A stretch of 64,000 bases of DNA from WRIS01 sp050945135 (GCA_050945135.1 JBMNSJ010000002.1:1-64000); one strand, 5' to 3'. Shown: positions 17,582 to 27,390, numbered from the stretch's first letter. A program made the numbers and translations. The notes: generated by a model from the letters alone, not told the origin.

Positions 17582-17882
17582 AGCGCTCACCTCTTGAAAT
17601 CGTAGCGAATAAAAAACAGCCTTCTCAAAAGGAGCTCAGCGTTGTTGCACGATTTCGAAAAAGCCATGTTCGAAAAAACATGCATACTGATTCCTTTCGT
17701 CAAGCTGGTTTAATAAGCATACCGCAAACCGCAAGTTTTGTATGCGCTAAATCAAGCGAGTTGAGAAATCGTCAACATATAAATAAATGTAAGCTCATTA
17801 TGGAATCGCGTACGATAAGCGTCCAAGTGAGCATTCTTTGTAGGATAATGATTATGTAAAACATTCATCAGGGAAGCAGATA
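17582..17882. other. Intergenic region between divergent hpf and the nhaA fusion gene
   Basis: About 300 bases containing the leaders of two divergent genes. It has an 8-bp inverted pair GAAATCGT (17596-17603) and ACGATTTC (17649-17656), a small ATGTT/AACAT hairpin in the hpf leader, and the GGGAAG ribosome site before 17883. I see no small gene here and no confident promoter pair. Confidence 0.4.
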
Positions 17883-19985
17883 ATGCAAGCATCTGAAGAT
17901 AGTGAGAATACACAAGGAACGCCCTTCATTGAAGAAGTGGATCGCCGCCAAGGCCCTTACAGGAAATTGGTAGGCTTCACGGGCTCTTCAACGCGTGCGG
18001 CAGCTGTGATGTTGGGTGCCGCTATCGTCTCAATCATCATTGCAAATACTGACTTCTATTACCCCTTCAAAGAGTTCTTTAGTACCGAAATCAGTTTCTA
18101 TATCGGCTCTTTTGGTGGCTCGATGACCTTATCTCATGTCATCAACGATATCTTGATGACATTGTTCTTTCTCTTGATTGGTCTAGAAATAAAGTATGAG
18201 ATGACTGTCGGCGAGTTGCGAGAAATTCGCCAAGCCTTGCTGCCTATTGTTGCGGCACTAGGCGGCGTACTGGTACCTATCGTCATCTATCTAGGCTTCA
18301 ATGCGGGAAATCCTGAGACAGCTCATGGCTGGGGCGTACCCACTGCAACAGACATCGCCTTTGCTTTAGGTATTATGTCTTTGCTAGGGGATCGCGTTCC
18401 CAAGAGTATTAAGGTGTTTTTGGTTACTCTTGCTGTTGCCGACGACATTATGGCAATCGGAATCATTGCGATTTTTTACGGTCACACCCCCTCGCTCTAT
18501 TGGCTGATTGCGGTTGCTGCCGTCTTCCTCGTTCTCGTAATGATGAATCGCGCTCGTATTTTTTCGCTTACTCCTTATATTGTTGTTGGTATTGTCTTGT
18601 GGTATTGCGTATATATGTCGGGTGTTCACTCGACAATTGCTGGTGTTCTTCTTGCCTTCACCATCCCCATTGGTTCAAAGGTTAATTTACGTAGCTTCTT
18701 GTCGTGGACCGACGAAAGGGTGCAGATTGCCAAAGAGCAGTTTGAGCCCGATGCCCATGTAATGGAGCAAGAAGAATACATGGGAACGGTATCAAGCTTG
18801 AGCCGGGTCGCAAAGCAGGTTTTGCCGCCTGCGCGTCGTTTAAGTAAGCGCTTGTATCCGTGGGTTTATTTCTTAATTCTGCCACTGTTCGCACTCACTA
18901 ATGCCGATGTAAGACTCATTGGTGACGGACTAGGAAATATGTGGGCAGATCCAGCACTTCCCGGTATTTTCTTCGGATTGTTGTTAGGTAAGCCTATTGG
19001 AATTGTTCTCTTTAGCTTCGTTCTTATAAAAACCAAGCTTGTTGAGGTGCCAAAAGGTGCAAATTGGATGCATATGATAGGCGCTGGCATATTAGGGGGC
19101 ATCGGCTTCACAATGGCAATTTTTGTTGCGAATCTTGCCTTCACCGACCCCGTCATTATCTCTACGGCCAAGTTTGCAGTTTTGAGTGCGTCGTTGCTAG
19201 CTGGTGTTATCGGATTCCTTTTCCTCTGGTTCCAAGCGCGTCGTTCCAGCAGAGAAGAGTGGTTGCTGATGTATGAAATACAAGAAGTCGTTGGGCAAAG
19301 CAAGGTAGGGCATGACGGCAAAATAAAACTTGCTTCTGCGGTTGATGTCATGCAGGATTGCTCGCTGGGTTGGCTTGATTCAGAGCCAGAATTTGCTCGC
19401 AGCTTACAGGATAACGGTTGGGCGATGATAATGGCTGCGCGTCAGGTTGACGTGTATCGCATGCCGATAGCTGGCGAAGTGCTCACTGCGCGTACTTGGA
19501 TTTATGAGTGTAAGGCCTCATTCGGCTATCGTAATACGGTGCTTTTTGGCGAGCATGGCGATTTGTGCATGGCATCGTGGAATACCGGCGTTTTCACCGA
19601 TGCAGGTTCAGGCAAAATTATTCGGCTGCCAAAAGAGGTGGTGGAAGGAATTTCGTATAGCGAGAAGTTCGAGATGGAATACCTGCCTAAAAAGATTCCT
19701 CTTGCGGATAAGAGCTTTGAGCTAAGCAGGATTGAGCCCGTGAGACGGGCCGACATCGACGTTAATAATCACGTGAATAATGCACGTTATGTAGAAATAG
19801 CCTTAGATGCGCTGCCCGAAAACTATGAGGTTGCGCGTTTTCGTATCGAATACAAAAAACCAGCTCATTGGGGCGATAGCCTACATCTTTTTGCAGCCGC
19901 ATCCGATTGCTCTGCATACACCGTGAAACTTGGCGATGAGGCGGGAATTCCTTTTGCCGTAGCTGAGTTCTTCTCTGCAATCTAG
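17883..19985 (+). CDS. NhaA Na+/H+ antiporter fused to an acyl-ACP thioesterase domain
   Basis: 700 residues in one uninterrupted frame. Residues about 20-455 are NhaA. They include PTATDIAFALGIMSLLGDRVP and the paired ion-binding aspartates in AVADDIMAIGI, with about eleven helices. The loop following VHSTIAGVLLAF is charged. Residues about 465-700 form a double-hotdog acyl-ACP thioesterase (FatA/FatB-like). Its catalytic Asp-Val-Asn-Asn-His lies in DIDVNNHVNNARYVEIALDALP; the later Glu-Cys pair of plant enzymes is replaced by Pro-Ala. NhaA exports sodium in exchange for protons at the inner membrane, and the thioesterase would release fatty acids from acyl carrier protein in the cytoplasm. 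Coupling the two is unexplained. Confidence 0.9.
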   Translation: MQASEDSENTQGTPFIEEVDRRQGPYRKLVGFTGSSTRAAAVMLGAAIVSIIIANTDFYYPFKEFFSTEISFYIGSFGGSMTLSHVINDILMTLFFLLIGLEIKYEMTVGELREIRQALLPIVAALGGVLVPIVIYLGFNAGNPETAHGWGVPTATDIAFALGIMSLLGDRVPKSIKVFLVTLAVADDIMAIGIIAIFYGHTPSLYWLIAVAAVFLVLVMMNRARIFSLTPYIVVGIVLWYCVYMSGVHSTIAGVLLAFTIPIGSKVNLRSFLSWTDERVQIAKEQFEPDAHVMEQEEYMGTVSSLSRVAKQVLPPARRLSKRLYPWVYFLILPLFALTNADVRLIGDGLGNMWADPALPGIFFGLLLGKPIGIVLFSFVLIKTKLVEVPKGANWMHMIGAGILGGIGFTMAIFVANLAFTDPVIISTAKFAVLSASLLAGVIGFLFLWFQARRSSREEWLLMYEIQEVVGQSKVGHDGKIKLASAVDVMQDCSLGWLDSEPEFARSLQDNGWAMIMAARQVDVYRMPIAGEVLTARTWIYECKASFGYRNTVLFGEHGDLCMASWNTGVFTDAGSGKIIRLPKEVVEGISYSEKFEMEYLPKKIPLADKSFELSRIEPVRRADIDVNNHVNNARYVEIALDALPENYEVARFRIEYKKPAHWGDSLHLFAAASDCSAYTVKLGDEAGIPFAVAEFFSAI

Positions 19986-20121
19986 CTTGTTTCCGATAAT
20001 TTCGAACCTTAAAACCATACGAAGTTGATAGCTCTCTGAGAAATTGCATGTCTGAAATGCATCTAGCATGCTTGGGCTCGTATTCGAATGGTAGTGGAAA
20101 AGCCGTCTGCGATATGAGCTC

Positions 20122-20149
20122 TTGTAAATACCCTAGGGGGGTATATAAT
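20122..20149 (+). promoter_or_regulatory. Copper-responsive promoter with CsoR operator
   Basis: TTGTAA (20122-20127), 16-bp spacer, TATAAT (20144-20149). The spacer is filled by ATACCCTAGGGGGGTAT (20128-20144), a GC-tract pseudopalindrome very like the CsoR site upstream of copZA in Bacillus subtilis. Repressor bound here would block RNA polymerase; Cu(I) would release it. This placement makes the csoR-copA unit autoregulated. Confidence 0.75.
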
Positions 20150-20183
20150 CCAGTGAGAAACTAATTGCTAAGGAGCCAAGCAT

Positions 20184-20498
20184 ATGCCAGAAGACTTACA
20201 ACATTCTTGTTGTGACCAGCACACAAAGAACACTCCAAGAAGTATCGAGATGCAACAAGATATTCAGCGCAGACTCAATCGGGCCATCGGTCAGCTCAAT
20301 GGGGTTAAAACGATGATTGACGATAATAGGTACTGCGGTGACGTTCTTACGCAGTTAACAGCTGCCGAGAGTGCGATACGAAGTGTGTCGAGCATTGTGC
20401 TGCAAAATCATCTTGAAACCTGCGTGGTCGAACAAATTCAAGAGGGCAATACCGAAATCATAGGCGAGGTAATGCGTCTGATGAAGAAGTTTTCGTAA
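20184..20498 (+). CDS. csoR: CsoR-family copper-sensing repressor
   Basis: 104 residues. A DUF156 four-helix repressor with the C-H-C copper ligand set: Cys in RYCGDV, then His and Cys in LQNHLETC. A His/Cys-rich N-terminus (HSCCDQHTK) may add metal ligands. RRLNRAIGQLNGVKTMIDDNRYC is the family signature. It sits eleven bases upstream of copA and directly downstream of its own operator, so it should repress both genes until Cu(I) binds. AAGGAG precedes the start. Confidence 0.93.
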   Translation: MPEDLQHSCCDQHTKNTPRSIEMQQDIQRRLNRAIGQLNGVKTMIDDNRYCGDVLTQLTAAESAIRSVSSIVLQNHLETCVVEQIQEGNTEIIGEVMRLMKKFS

Positions 20499-20509
20499 GG
20501 CGTGATGAT

Positions 20510-22708
20510 ATGAACTCCGAAGGAAACACTGCTACCTTGCGACTTGCGATTGAGGGCATGCACTGCGCCAATTGCTCAGCAAATATAGAAAAGCATTATC
20601 GGGCGCTCGATGGTGTAGCGAAAGTGGCGGTAAGCTTGGCTACGAACACCGGTGTCGTTGAGTTTGACCCAGAAAAACTTGACGTGAATGATTTGCTGCG
20701 CGTTTTTGATCAACTCAAATTTACTGCCGAAATTATCCCCGATGATGCGCCGCTTGTTGACGATGCCAGAAGAGCGAAAGAAGCTGCTACCCGAAAGCAC
20801 GACTTTCGTGTTTTCTCTGTCTCACTGGTGCTCACTATCATCATTGTTTTTCTGGGCATGTTCCCCGGAATGCATCACATGCTAGGCGAAATAGGGGGAG
20901 CGCTCTTTTTTGGTGCACAAGCAACTCCTGACCAAGGGAGATTCGTTGCTAATCTCATCCTGATGATTTTGACACTTCCTGTGCAGTTTGGCTGTGGCGC
21001 TCGTTTCTATTCTGGAGCGTATTATGCCCTTAAAGATAAATCGGCAAACATGGATGTCTTGGTGGCCTTGGGGACCTCTATTGCGTTTATATTCTCGGTT
21101 TGGATTACTTTTTCTGGCTCGACGGTAAACAGCGGTATGCCGTATTTTGAGACCTGCGCTATGCTGATAACCTTTGTCCTACTTGGGAAAATCTTAGAAA
21201 CCCGCGCAAAGGGAGCAACGTCGCAAGCAATAGAGAGCTTGATGAACCTCAGTCCTGCCACAGCAACGGTTGTCCGACAAGGAAAAGAAGATGAAATCCT
21301 CCTTGCACAGGTATTGGTGGGGGATACGGTTTTGGTGCGTCCAGGCGAAAAAGTTCCGGTTGATGGTCAGGTTGTTTCGGGTTGTTCCGAAATAGATGAA
21401 AGCATGCTCACGGGTGAAGCGATGCCAGTCATGAAAGAAGTGGGCGCTCAGGTTACTGGCGGAACCCTTAACACTACAGGATCGCTCAGTATTCGAGCTA
21501 TGCGTGTCGGCAAAGACTCAACGCTCGCACGAATCGTACGTGCAGTTGAAGATGCGCAAGGTTCAAAAGCGCCCGTGCAAAAGATGGCCGATAAAATTGC
21601 ATCAATTTTTGTTCCCGGTATTTTAATCATATCGCTTATCACCTTTGTAGGATGGATGCTTTTTGGAAACGCAGCTGGTGATATCGTAGGTTTTCAGCAG
21701 GCTTTGCTTGCCGCAGTAGCCGTTATTGTTGTGGCCTGTCCGTGTGCGCTTGGTCTGGCTACTCCAACAGCTTTGATGGTTGGTATGGGTAAGGGGGCCC
21801 AGCTGGGCGTTCTCATAAAGGATGGAGAGGTACTTCAGCATTTATGCGAGCTCAACATTGCCGTATTCGACAAAACGGGCACTCTCACATGCGGCAGGCC
21901 AACAGTGGTTGAAAGCGATGTTGCGCTTGAGTACTTGCGCCTTGCAGCTGCCCTCGAAGCAAAAAGTGAGCATCCTCTTGCCAAAGCCGTCGTCTCTTAT
22001 GCAACTGATCAGGGCGTTAGTAATCTTCCTGAGCCAGAGAACTTCGAGGCTATCGTTGGTCGCGGAGTTGAGGGTAAGGTGGAAGGGCACGAGCTTTTCG
22101 TTGGCACCCGCGTAATTGTGGACGGAGCAGACGTGGGTGGTTTCAGATTCTTTGATGCCCCTAAAGAAGATGCGCAGTCCACCCTGCAAGAGCTTGCCGA
22201 AAAGTATGGCGTCAGCTCATATATGGTAACTGGCGATTCGCTCGAAAATGCAAGCGAGGTAGCCCAGATGATAGGCCTCGACAAAAAGCATGTGCTTGCT
22301 GGAGTCAAGCCCCGTGAGAAGGCAGAACGTGTCCAAAGCCTTAAAGCTTCTTCTCTTGAGACGAAAAACATTCTCGCGTTTATTGGTGACGGCATCAATG
22401 ACGCACCCGCGCTTGCAGCTGCAGATGTAGGGGTAGCCATGGCAAGCGGGACAGATGTCGCCCTTGACGCAGGTTCGGTTGTTCTGATGCGTAATCGATT
22501 GCGAGATTTCATTACAGCAATCAAACTTTCTCGAGCAACCATGCGCAAAGTGAAGCAAAACCTGTTTTGGGCTCTCATTTACAATCTGATTATGATTCCT
22601 CTGGCAGCCTTCGGCATCATTGCTCCGGAGCTTGCAGGCGCTGCGATGGCTCTTTCAAGTGTCTCGGTGGTTTCAAATTCGCTGCTTTTAAAAAGATTCA
22701 AAGTGTAG
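20510..22708 (+). CDS. copA: Copper-exporting P1B-type ATPase
   Basis: 732 residues. It has one N-terminal heavy-metal-associated domain with GMHCANCSANIE, then eight membrane helices. The CPC copper motif lies in VACPCALGLATPTAL (helix 6), the phosphorylation site is DKTGTLT, and the hinge is GDGINDAPALA. The Cu(I) selectivity residues are YN in ALIYNLIM (helix 7) and MALSS (helix 8). The SEHPLAKAV nucleotide-binding HP motif is present. It pumps Cu(I) out of the cytoplasm at ATP cost. It is the second gene of the csoR operon. No copZ chaperone gene follows. Confidence 0.96.
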   Translation: MNSEGNTATLRLAIEGMHCANCSANIEKHYRALDGVAKVAVSLATNTGVVEFDPEKLDVNDLLRVFDQLKFTAEIIPDDAPLVDDARRAKEAATRKHDFRVFSVSLVLTIIIVFLGMFPGMHHMLGEIGGALFFGAQATPDQGRFVANLILMILTLPVQFGCGARFYSGAYYALKDKSANMDVLVALGTSIAFIFSVWITFSGSTVNSGMPYFETCAMLITFVLLGKILETRAKGATSQAIESLMNLSPATATVVRQGKEDEILLAQVLVGDTVLVRPGEKVPVDGQVVSGCSEIDESMLTGEAMPVMKEVGAQVTGGTLNTTGSLSIRAMRVGKDSTLARIVRAVEDAQGSKAPVQKMADKIASIFVPGILIISLITFVGWMLFGNAAGDIVGFQQALLAAVAVIVVACPCALGLATPTALMVGMGKGAQLGVLIKDGEVLQHLCELNIAVFDKTGTLTCGRPTVVESDVALEYLRLAAALEAKSEHPLAKAVVSYATDQGVSNLPEPENFEAIVGRGVEGKVEGHELFVGTRVIVDGADVGGFRFFDAPKEDAQSTLQELAEKYGVSSYMVTGDSLENASEVAQMIGLDKKHVLAGVKPREKAERVQSLKASSLETKNILAFIGDGINDAPALAAADVGVAMASGTDVALDAGSVVLMRNRLRDFITAIKLSRATMRKVKQNLFWALIYNLIMIPLAAFGIIAPELAGAAMALSSVSVVSNSLLLKRFKV

Positions 22709-22789
22709 ATACGCTGCAATAACGATGCTTTTGCGTGCTTGCGATATACTTAAAAACCGCAAACCACCAATATTGAGGAGGCTACGTCT

Positions 22790-24160
22790 ATGAGTGCTTC
22801 TGCCATCATCCTCGCAGCAGGTGCGGGTACCCGTATGAAGTCAAAGAAACCGAAGGTTGTTCACGAGATGCTTGGAAAGCCTCTTGTGCGCTGGGTTGTT
22901 GATTCTGCTCACGAAGCAGGAATTGATCGTCTTGTGACCGTGGTAGGCCACGAACGCGAGCAGGTAATTCCTCTTGTTGAAGGAGATACAGCAGTAGTTG
23001 TGCAGGAGCAACTGGTAGGAACAGCAGATGCAGTAAATTCCTGCCGCGCAAGCTTTGCTGATTTCGACGGATCACTACTGGTCCTTTCGGGAGACAGCCC
23101 TCTTATCACACCAGAGACTATAAAGGCTTTACTTACGAAACGCGAAAAAGAGCAGGCTGCAGTAGTTGTTCTTACGATGAATCTAGCAAATCCTTTTGGC
23201 TATGGTCGCATTGTGCGTGATGAAAATGGTGCGGTTGAGCGGATTGTCGAACAGAAAGATTGCAGTCCTGATCAGGCCCTCATATCTGAGTGCAACTCGG
23301 GCTTTTATTGCTTTGATGCACGTGCACTTTTTGACGCACTTGCTCAGGTTGACAACCAAAATGCACAAGGAGAGTTTTACCTGACAGACGTTCTTGAGAT
23401 TTGCCGCAAGGCTGGGCGTGGAGTAGTTACCTTGCAGACCTCCCATCCCGAAGAAGCTCTCGGTATTAATTCTCGCTCGCAGCTGGCACAAGCTAGTCGT
23501 TTTGCTCAGAGGCGTATTAACGAGCGTTTTATGGCAGAAGGGGTTACTATGACCGACCCCGCTCTTGTGTGGATTGGGCCCGATGTAACAATCGCCACTG
23601 ATGTTGAGCTTTTACCTATGACTTCGCTTTTTGGCAACACATCGATTGGTGAAGACAGCGTAATTGGCCCAAATTCGCGCCTAACCGATACCAAGGTTGG
23701 CGCTGGATGCAGCGTTGATGAGACTATTGCTATCGAAGCGATAATCGGCGATGAAGCCGATTGTGGTCCGCGTACTTACTTACGTCCTGGCGCAGATTTG
23801 CGGCGCGGCGCAAAGGCAGGAACTAGCGTCGAGATAAAGAAATCTGTCATAGGCGAAGGTTCAAAGGTTCCTCATTTAAGCTATATTGGAGACGCAACCA
23901 TAGGCACCGGTGTCAATATCGGAGCGGGCTCTATTACCTGTAATTATGATGGCAAAAAGAAACATAAAACCGAAATCGGAGATAACGCCTTCGTAGGTTC
24001 AGATACGATGCTTGTGGCTCCGGTACATATTGGCTCGAACGTAACTATCGGAGCAGGTTCGGTTATTACCGAAGATGTTTCCGATTATTCACTTGGTCTT
24101 GGACGTGCACGTCAAACAGAAATCGTCGGATGGGCAAAAAGAACCTCTGATACCGTGTAA
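22790..24160 (+). CDS. glmU: Bifunctional UDP-N-acetylglucosamine pyrophosphorylase / glucosamine-1-phosphate acetyltransferase
   Basis: 456 residues, normal length. The N-terminal uridyltransferase half opens with AAGAGTRMKSKKPKVVHEMLGKP. The C-terminal half is a left-handed beta helix of hexapeptide repeats (from about residue 250) with the acetyltransferase region SYIGDATIGTGVNIGAGSI and TCNYDGKKKHKT. It makes UDP-GlcNAc, the entry sugar for peptidoglycan. A good GAGGAG ribosome site precedes the ATG. prs follows about 90 bases later, a widely conserved glmU-prs-pth order. Confidence 0.96.
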   Translation: MSASAIILAAGAGTRMKSKKPKVVHEMLGKPLVRWVVDSAHEAGIDRLVTVVGHEREQVIPLVEGDTAVVVQEQLVGTADAVNSCRASFADFDGSLLVLSGDSPLITPETIKALLTKREKEQAAVVVLTMNLANPFGYGRIVRDENGAVERIVEQKDCSPDQALISECNSGFYCFDARALFDALAQVDNQNAQGEFYLTDVLEICRKAGRGVVTLQTSHPEEALGINSRSQLAQASRFAQRRINERFMAEGVTMTDPALVWIGPDVTIATDVELLPMTSLFGNTSIGEDSVIGPNSRLTDTKVGAGCSVDETIAIEAIIGDEADCGPRTYLRPGADLRRGAKAGTSVEIKKSVIGEGSKVPHLSYIGDATIGTGVNIGAGSITCNYDGKKKHKTEIGDNAFVGSDTMLVAPVHIGSNVTIGAGSVITEDVSDYSLGLGRARQTEIVGWAKRTSDTV

Positions 24161-24252
24161 GAACTTTGAAGCATTGGCTATCTGCGGGCTAGCTCAGTTG
24201 CAGATGCCATACAATGAGGAAATGGAATGGCAAAGGTGAGGAGAGGTATTGC

Positions 24253-25224
24253 ATGACTGATATGAAGAAGAGCTTGGCGTTGTTTTCCGGCTCGGTTAAC
24301 GCAGAGTTGGCAGAACAAATTGCAGAGGTGCTCGACATCAAGCTCGGTAATATCAAGCTGAAGCAATTTTCTAACGGAGAAATCTATGCGCGTTATTTAG
24401 ACAGTATTCGCGGTGCTGATGTATTTATCATACAGTCGGTTGCAGGTGAGCGCGTCAATGACGCACTCATGGAGCTGCTTATTATGACTGACGCTGCAAA
24501 GCGTGCGTCTGCAAGAACCGTTACCGCCGTAATCTCGCACTATGGCTACTCTCGACAAGATCGAAAAGCCGCCGCTCGCGAGCCTATTACTGCAAAACTC
24601 ATCGCTAATCTTATGACGGTCGCTGGCATCGATCGTACGATAACCATTGATTTACACCAGGGCCAGATACAAGGCTTTTTCGACACGCCGGTTAATCACT
24701 TAACAGCTTTGCCTATTTTGGCTGATTACTTTAAAGCAAAAAACCTCGATAAATCACGCCTGTGTATTGTGAGTCCAGATGTGGGACGCGCAAAAGCTGC
24801 TAAAAAATTCTCTGACATCATGGATGCCGATTTAGTCATCATGCACAAGGGAAGACCTAATCATAACGAAGCAGAAATCACCGCGCTTATTGGTGATGTA
24901 CAAGACAAAATCTGTATTATCAACGACGATATGATTGATACGGCAGGTACCTTGATTGCTGCCGCTGAAACGCTCAAGCAAGAAGGGGCCGATTTAGTAT
25001 ATGTGTGCGCTACGCATCCTATCTTTAGTGGACCGGCATATGAGCGTCTTGAAGGTTCCGAGATTGAAGAAGTCGTTGTATGCAATACCATCCCTATCCC
25101 AGAGGAGCATTTACAGGGCAAGATTAAAACGGTATCGGTGGCGCCTTTATTCGCCAATGCAATAGCGAATGTCTATAACAATGAATCGGTTTCTGAACTT
25201 TTTGACCCCGACTACGCGCTCTAG
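24253..25224 (+). CDS. prs: Ribose-phosphate pyrophosphokinase
   Basis: 323 residues from ATG 24253, chosen for GAGGAGAGG six bases upstream; the ATG at 24214 has no such site. It makes PRPP from ribose-5-phosphate and ATP for nucleotides, histidine and tryptophan. Visible motifs are the flexible-loop YSRQDRKAAAREPITAKL (about 97-114), the metal-binding DLHQGQIQGFFD (about 131-142) and the PRPP-binding IINDDMIDTAGT (about 218-229). TACAAT at 24210-24215 may be a -10 box. It overlaps the open frame of pth. Confidence 0.95.
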   Translation: MTDMKKSLALFSGSVNAELAEQIAEVLDIKLGNIKLKQFSNGEIYARYLDSIRGADVFIIQSVAGERVNDALMELLIMTDAAKRASARTVTAVISHYGYSRQDRKAAAREPITAKLIANLMTVAGIDRTITIDLHQGQIQGFFDTPVNHLTALPILADYFKAKNLDKSRLCIVSPDVGRAKAAKKFSDIMDADLVIMHKGRPNHNEAEITALIGDVQDKICIINDDMIDTAGTLIAAAETLKQEGADLVYVCATHPIFSGPAYERLEGSEIEEVVVCNTIPIPEEHLQGKIKTVSVAPLFANAIANVYNNESVSELFDPDYAL

Positions 25225-25240
25225 GGAAAACGAAACACTC

Positions 25241-25804
25241 GTGGATGCTTATCTGATTGTTGGGCTGGGAAACCCAGGACCTGATTACGAACAAACACGC
25301 CATAATGCTGGCTTTATGACAGTTGATTTGCTTGCCAAAGAGCTAGGTGTGAAGTACTGGAAAAATGAATGTGGTGCACAGAGCGGTAAAGCTAAGTATC
25401 ACGGTCACGATGTGGTATTGGCTAAACCACAAGGTTTCATGAACACCTCTGGCGGTCCGGTAAAAAAACTTTGCGAGAGTTATAACATTAACCCTGAGCA
25501 GCTTATTATTATCCACGATGAGCTCGATATTGAGCCGGCGCATATCCGCGTAAAGTTTGGTGGTGGGCATGCAGGGCACAACGGCTTGCGCTCGATTTGT
25601 GACAAGCTTGGTACGCGCGACTGGTATCGAATTCGCGTTGGCATCGGTCGACCTCCCGGAAGAATGCAGGTCAGCGATTACGTTCTCAGCCACACAAAAA
25701 AAGATGCGCTCGAAGAGCTCAACCATGCTTGCCAGCTTGCCGCAGAAGCTTCTTTGAAGCTCATCGACGAAGGTCTCGAGAAAACTCAGCAAGAATTCAA
25801 CTAA
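25241..25804 (+). CDS. pth: Peptidyl-tRNA hydrolase
   Basis: 187 residues from the GTG at 25241, which gives the usual family length and begins just before the conserved VGLGNPGPDYEQTRHNAGF, holding catalytic His. The frame is open back to 25169, inside prs, so an earlier start cannot be excluded. KPQGFMNTSG and the HDELDI catalytic Asp region are present, as is FGGGHAGHNGLRS. It recycles peptidyl-tRNAs that drop off the ribosome. It lies 16 bases after prs, forming the glmU-prs-pth cluster, and converges on the aldehyde dehydrogenase gene. Confidence 0.93.
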   Translation: MDAYLIVGLGNPGPDYEQTRHNAGFMTVDLLAKELGVKYWKNECGAQSGKAKYHGHDVVLAKPQGFMNTSGGPVKKLCESYNINPEQLIIIHDELDIEPAHIRVKFGGGHAGHNGLRSICDKLGTRDWYRIRVGIGRPPGRMQVSDYVLSHTKKDALEELNHACQLAAEASLKLIDEGLEKTQQEFN

Positions 25805-25873
25805 GCAAACAGTCTTTTTCTGCTTCGTATAAGCTGCGCTGTACCTCGCTGGTAATAAAGGAGCGATGCTTGC

Positions 25874-27283
25874 CTAGCGCATCAAGCGTCGCAAAAGCTT
25901 GATTTTATCGCGGAAGGGTGGCACGCGAACAGGCACTTCAATCTTGGTGCTTTTCGATAGAGTGGATTTGTAGTGAGTAAAACAATCGAATCCAACTTTG
26001 CCGTGATAGGCTCCCATACCCGAGTTTCCGACGCCGCCAAATCCCATATGATTATTGGCGAGGTGAATTACGACATCATTAATGGTTGCTCCTCCAAATT
26101 GCAGCTCATCAAGAATGCGTCTCTGTACGTCCTTGTTGTTAGAAAAAATATAACAAGCAAGGGGGCTTTCGAAGTTTCGCACAATGTCGAATGCTTCATC
26201 GAGTGTGCGATAGCTTAAAAGAGGAAGTATGGGACCGAATATTTCTTCACCCATAACGGGGTCGTTAAGACTGACTCCTGTGAGGCAGGTTGGTTCAATG
26301 CGCAGACTTTCTTTTTCCCCTTGGCCCCCAAACACAATCTGAGATTGTGGGTTGCGATTGTTTATCTGCTGCATGATTCGCTCAAAGTGATGTTCGTTGA
26401 TAATGTGAGGCCATTCACTGCTTTCGAGGATGTTTTCGCCGTAATATTGATGGAAAGTAGAGTCTAGTTTTGCGACGAACTCATCAACTACGCTTTCGTG
26501 AACGAGAAGATAGTCGGGAGCTACGCATGTTTGACCGGAGTTTATGCCCTTCCCCCAGGCGATACGCTGAGCGGCACGTGTGATATTGGCGCTCTCATCA
26601 ACGATGCAGGGGCTTTTGCCACCGAGTTCGAGGGTGACCGGACAAAGGTGTTTTGCCGCAGCTTCTAAAATGGTGTGTCCCACACGCGGGCTGCCGGTAA
26701 AAAAGATCTTATCCCACCGAAGCTCAAGAAGCCAATCGTTCATCTGGCTCGATCCGGGGAAGGCGCAACAGAATTCACGAGGGAACACCGCCTCAAACAT
26801 TTCGACGAGGAAAGCGCTGGTATTTTCTGAGGTCCTCGAAGGCTTGATAGCTACACAGTTACCTGCGGCGATAGCGTCAATTACCGGAACAAGAGCAAGT
26901 TGTAAGGGGTAGTTCCAAGGAGAGAGTACGAGCACAACTCCAAGAGGGCTTGGGTACACTTTCGAACTCGAAGGAAAGTGGACAATTGGCGTAGCCACGC
27001 GTCTTGGTTTTGCCCAGGACTCCAGGTGTTTTAGGCAATAGCGAATCTCATCGTACACAATGCCTAGCTCAGTCGCATACCCTTCAAAAGCTGATTTACC
27101 TAAATCTGCTTGGAGAGCTCCGAGTGCGCGTTCTTCGTTCTCTTTGAGGTAGGTTCTCATGTTTTGCAAAGCAGACCGACGATATTCAAGAGAGCGCGTT
27201 GCGCCTGAAAGATGGAACGCACGCATATCAGCTAAAGCCGCTTCAAGGTTGTCGAGGCTCGCATATTTTGATGTGGCATCCAT
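25874..27283 (-). CDS. Aldehyde dehydrogenase, class 3-like
   Basis: 469 residues from the ATG at 27283, preceded by GGAAGGGG; a longer frame to 27448 would overlap htrA and is unlikely. It is an NAD(P)+-dependent aldehyde dehydrogenase. The catalytic Glu lies in TLELGGKSPCIV and the catalytic Cys in NSGQTCVAPDY. PWNYPLQLALVPVIDAIAAGN is the cofactor-site signature. The length and lack of an N-terminal extension match the class 3 group, which oxidises medium and long-chain or aromatic aldehydes. The substrate is unknown. Divergent from htrA and unrelated in function to its neighbours. Confidence 0.9.
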   Translation of the reverse strand: MDATSKYASLDNLEAALADMRAFHLSGATRSLEYRRSALQNMRTYLKENEERALGALQADLGKSAFEGYATELGIVYDEIRYCLKHLESWAKPRRVATPIVHFPSSSKVYPSPLGVVLVLSPWNYPLQLALVPVIDAIAAGNCVAIKPSRTSENTSAFLVEMFEAVFPREFCCAFPGSSQMNDWLLELRWDKIFFTGSPRVGHTILEAAAKHLCPVTLELGGKSPCIVDESANITRAAQRIAWGKGINSGQTCVAPDYLLVHESVVDEFVAKLDSTFHQYYGENILESSEWPHIINEHHFERIMQQINNRNPQSQIVFGGQGEKESLRIEPTCLTGVSLNDPVMGEEIFGPILPLLSYRTLDEAFDIVRNFESPLACYIFSNNKDVQRRILDELQFGGATINDVVIHLANNHMGFGGVGNSGMGAYHGKVGFDCFTHYKSTLSKSTKIEVPVRVPPFRDKIKLLRRLMR

Positions 27284-27390
27284 GATTGCCCCTTCCAAGG
27301 TGGTGTTCCTAAACCATACGACATACATCAAACGGTGTAATTTTTTGACACAGGATTGACAGATTGATGGTGAGTGGATGGCGGGCTTTT

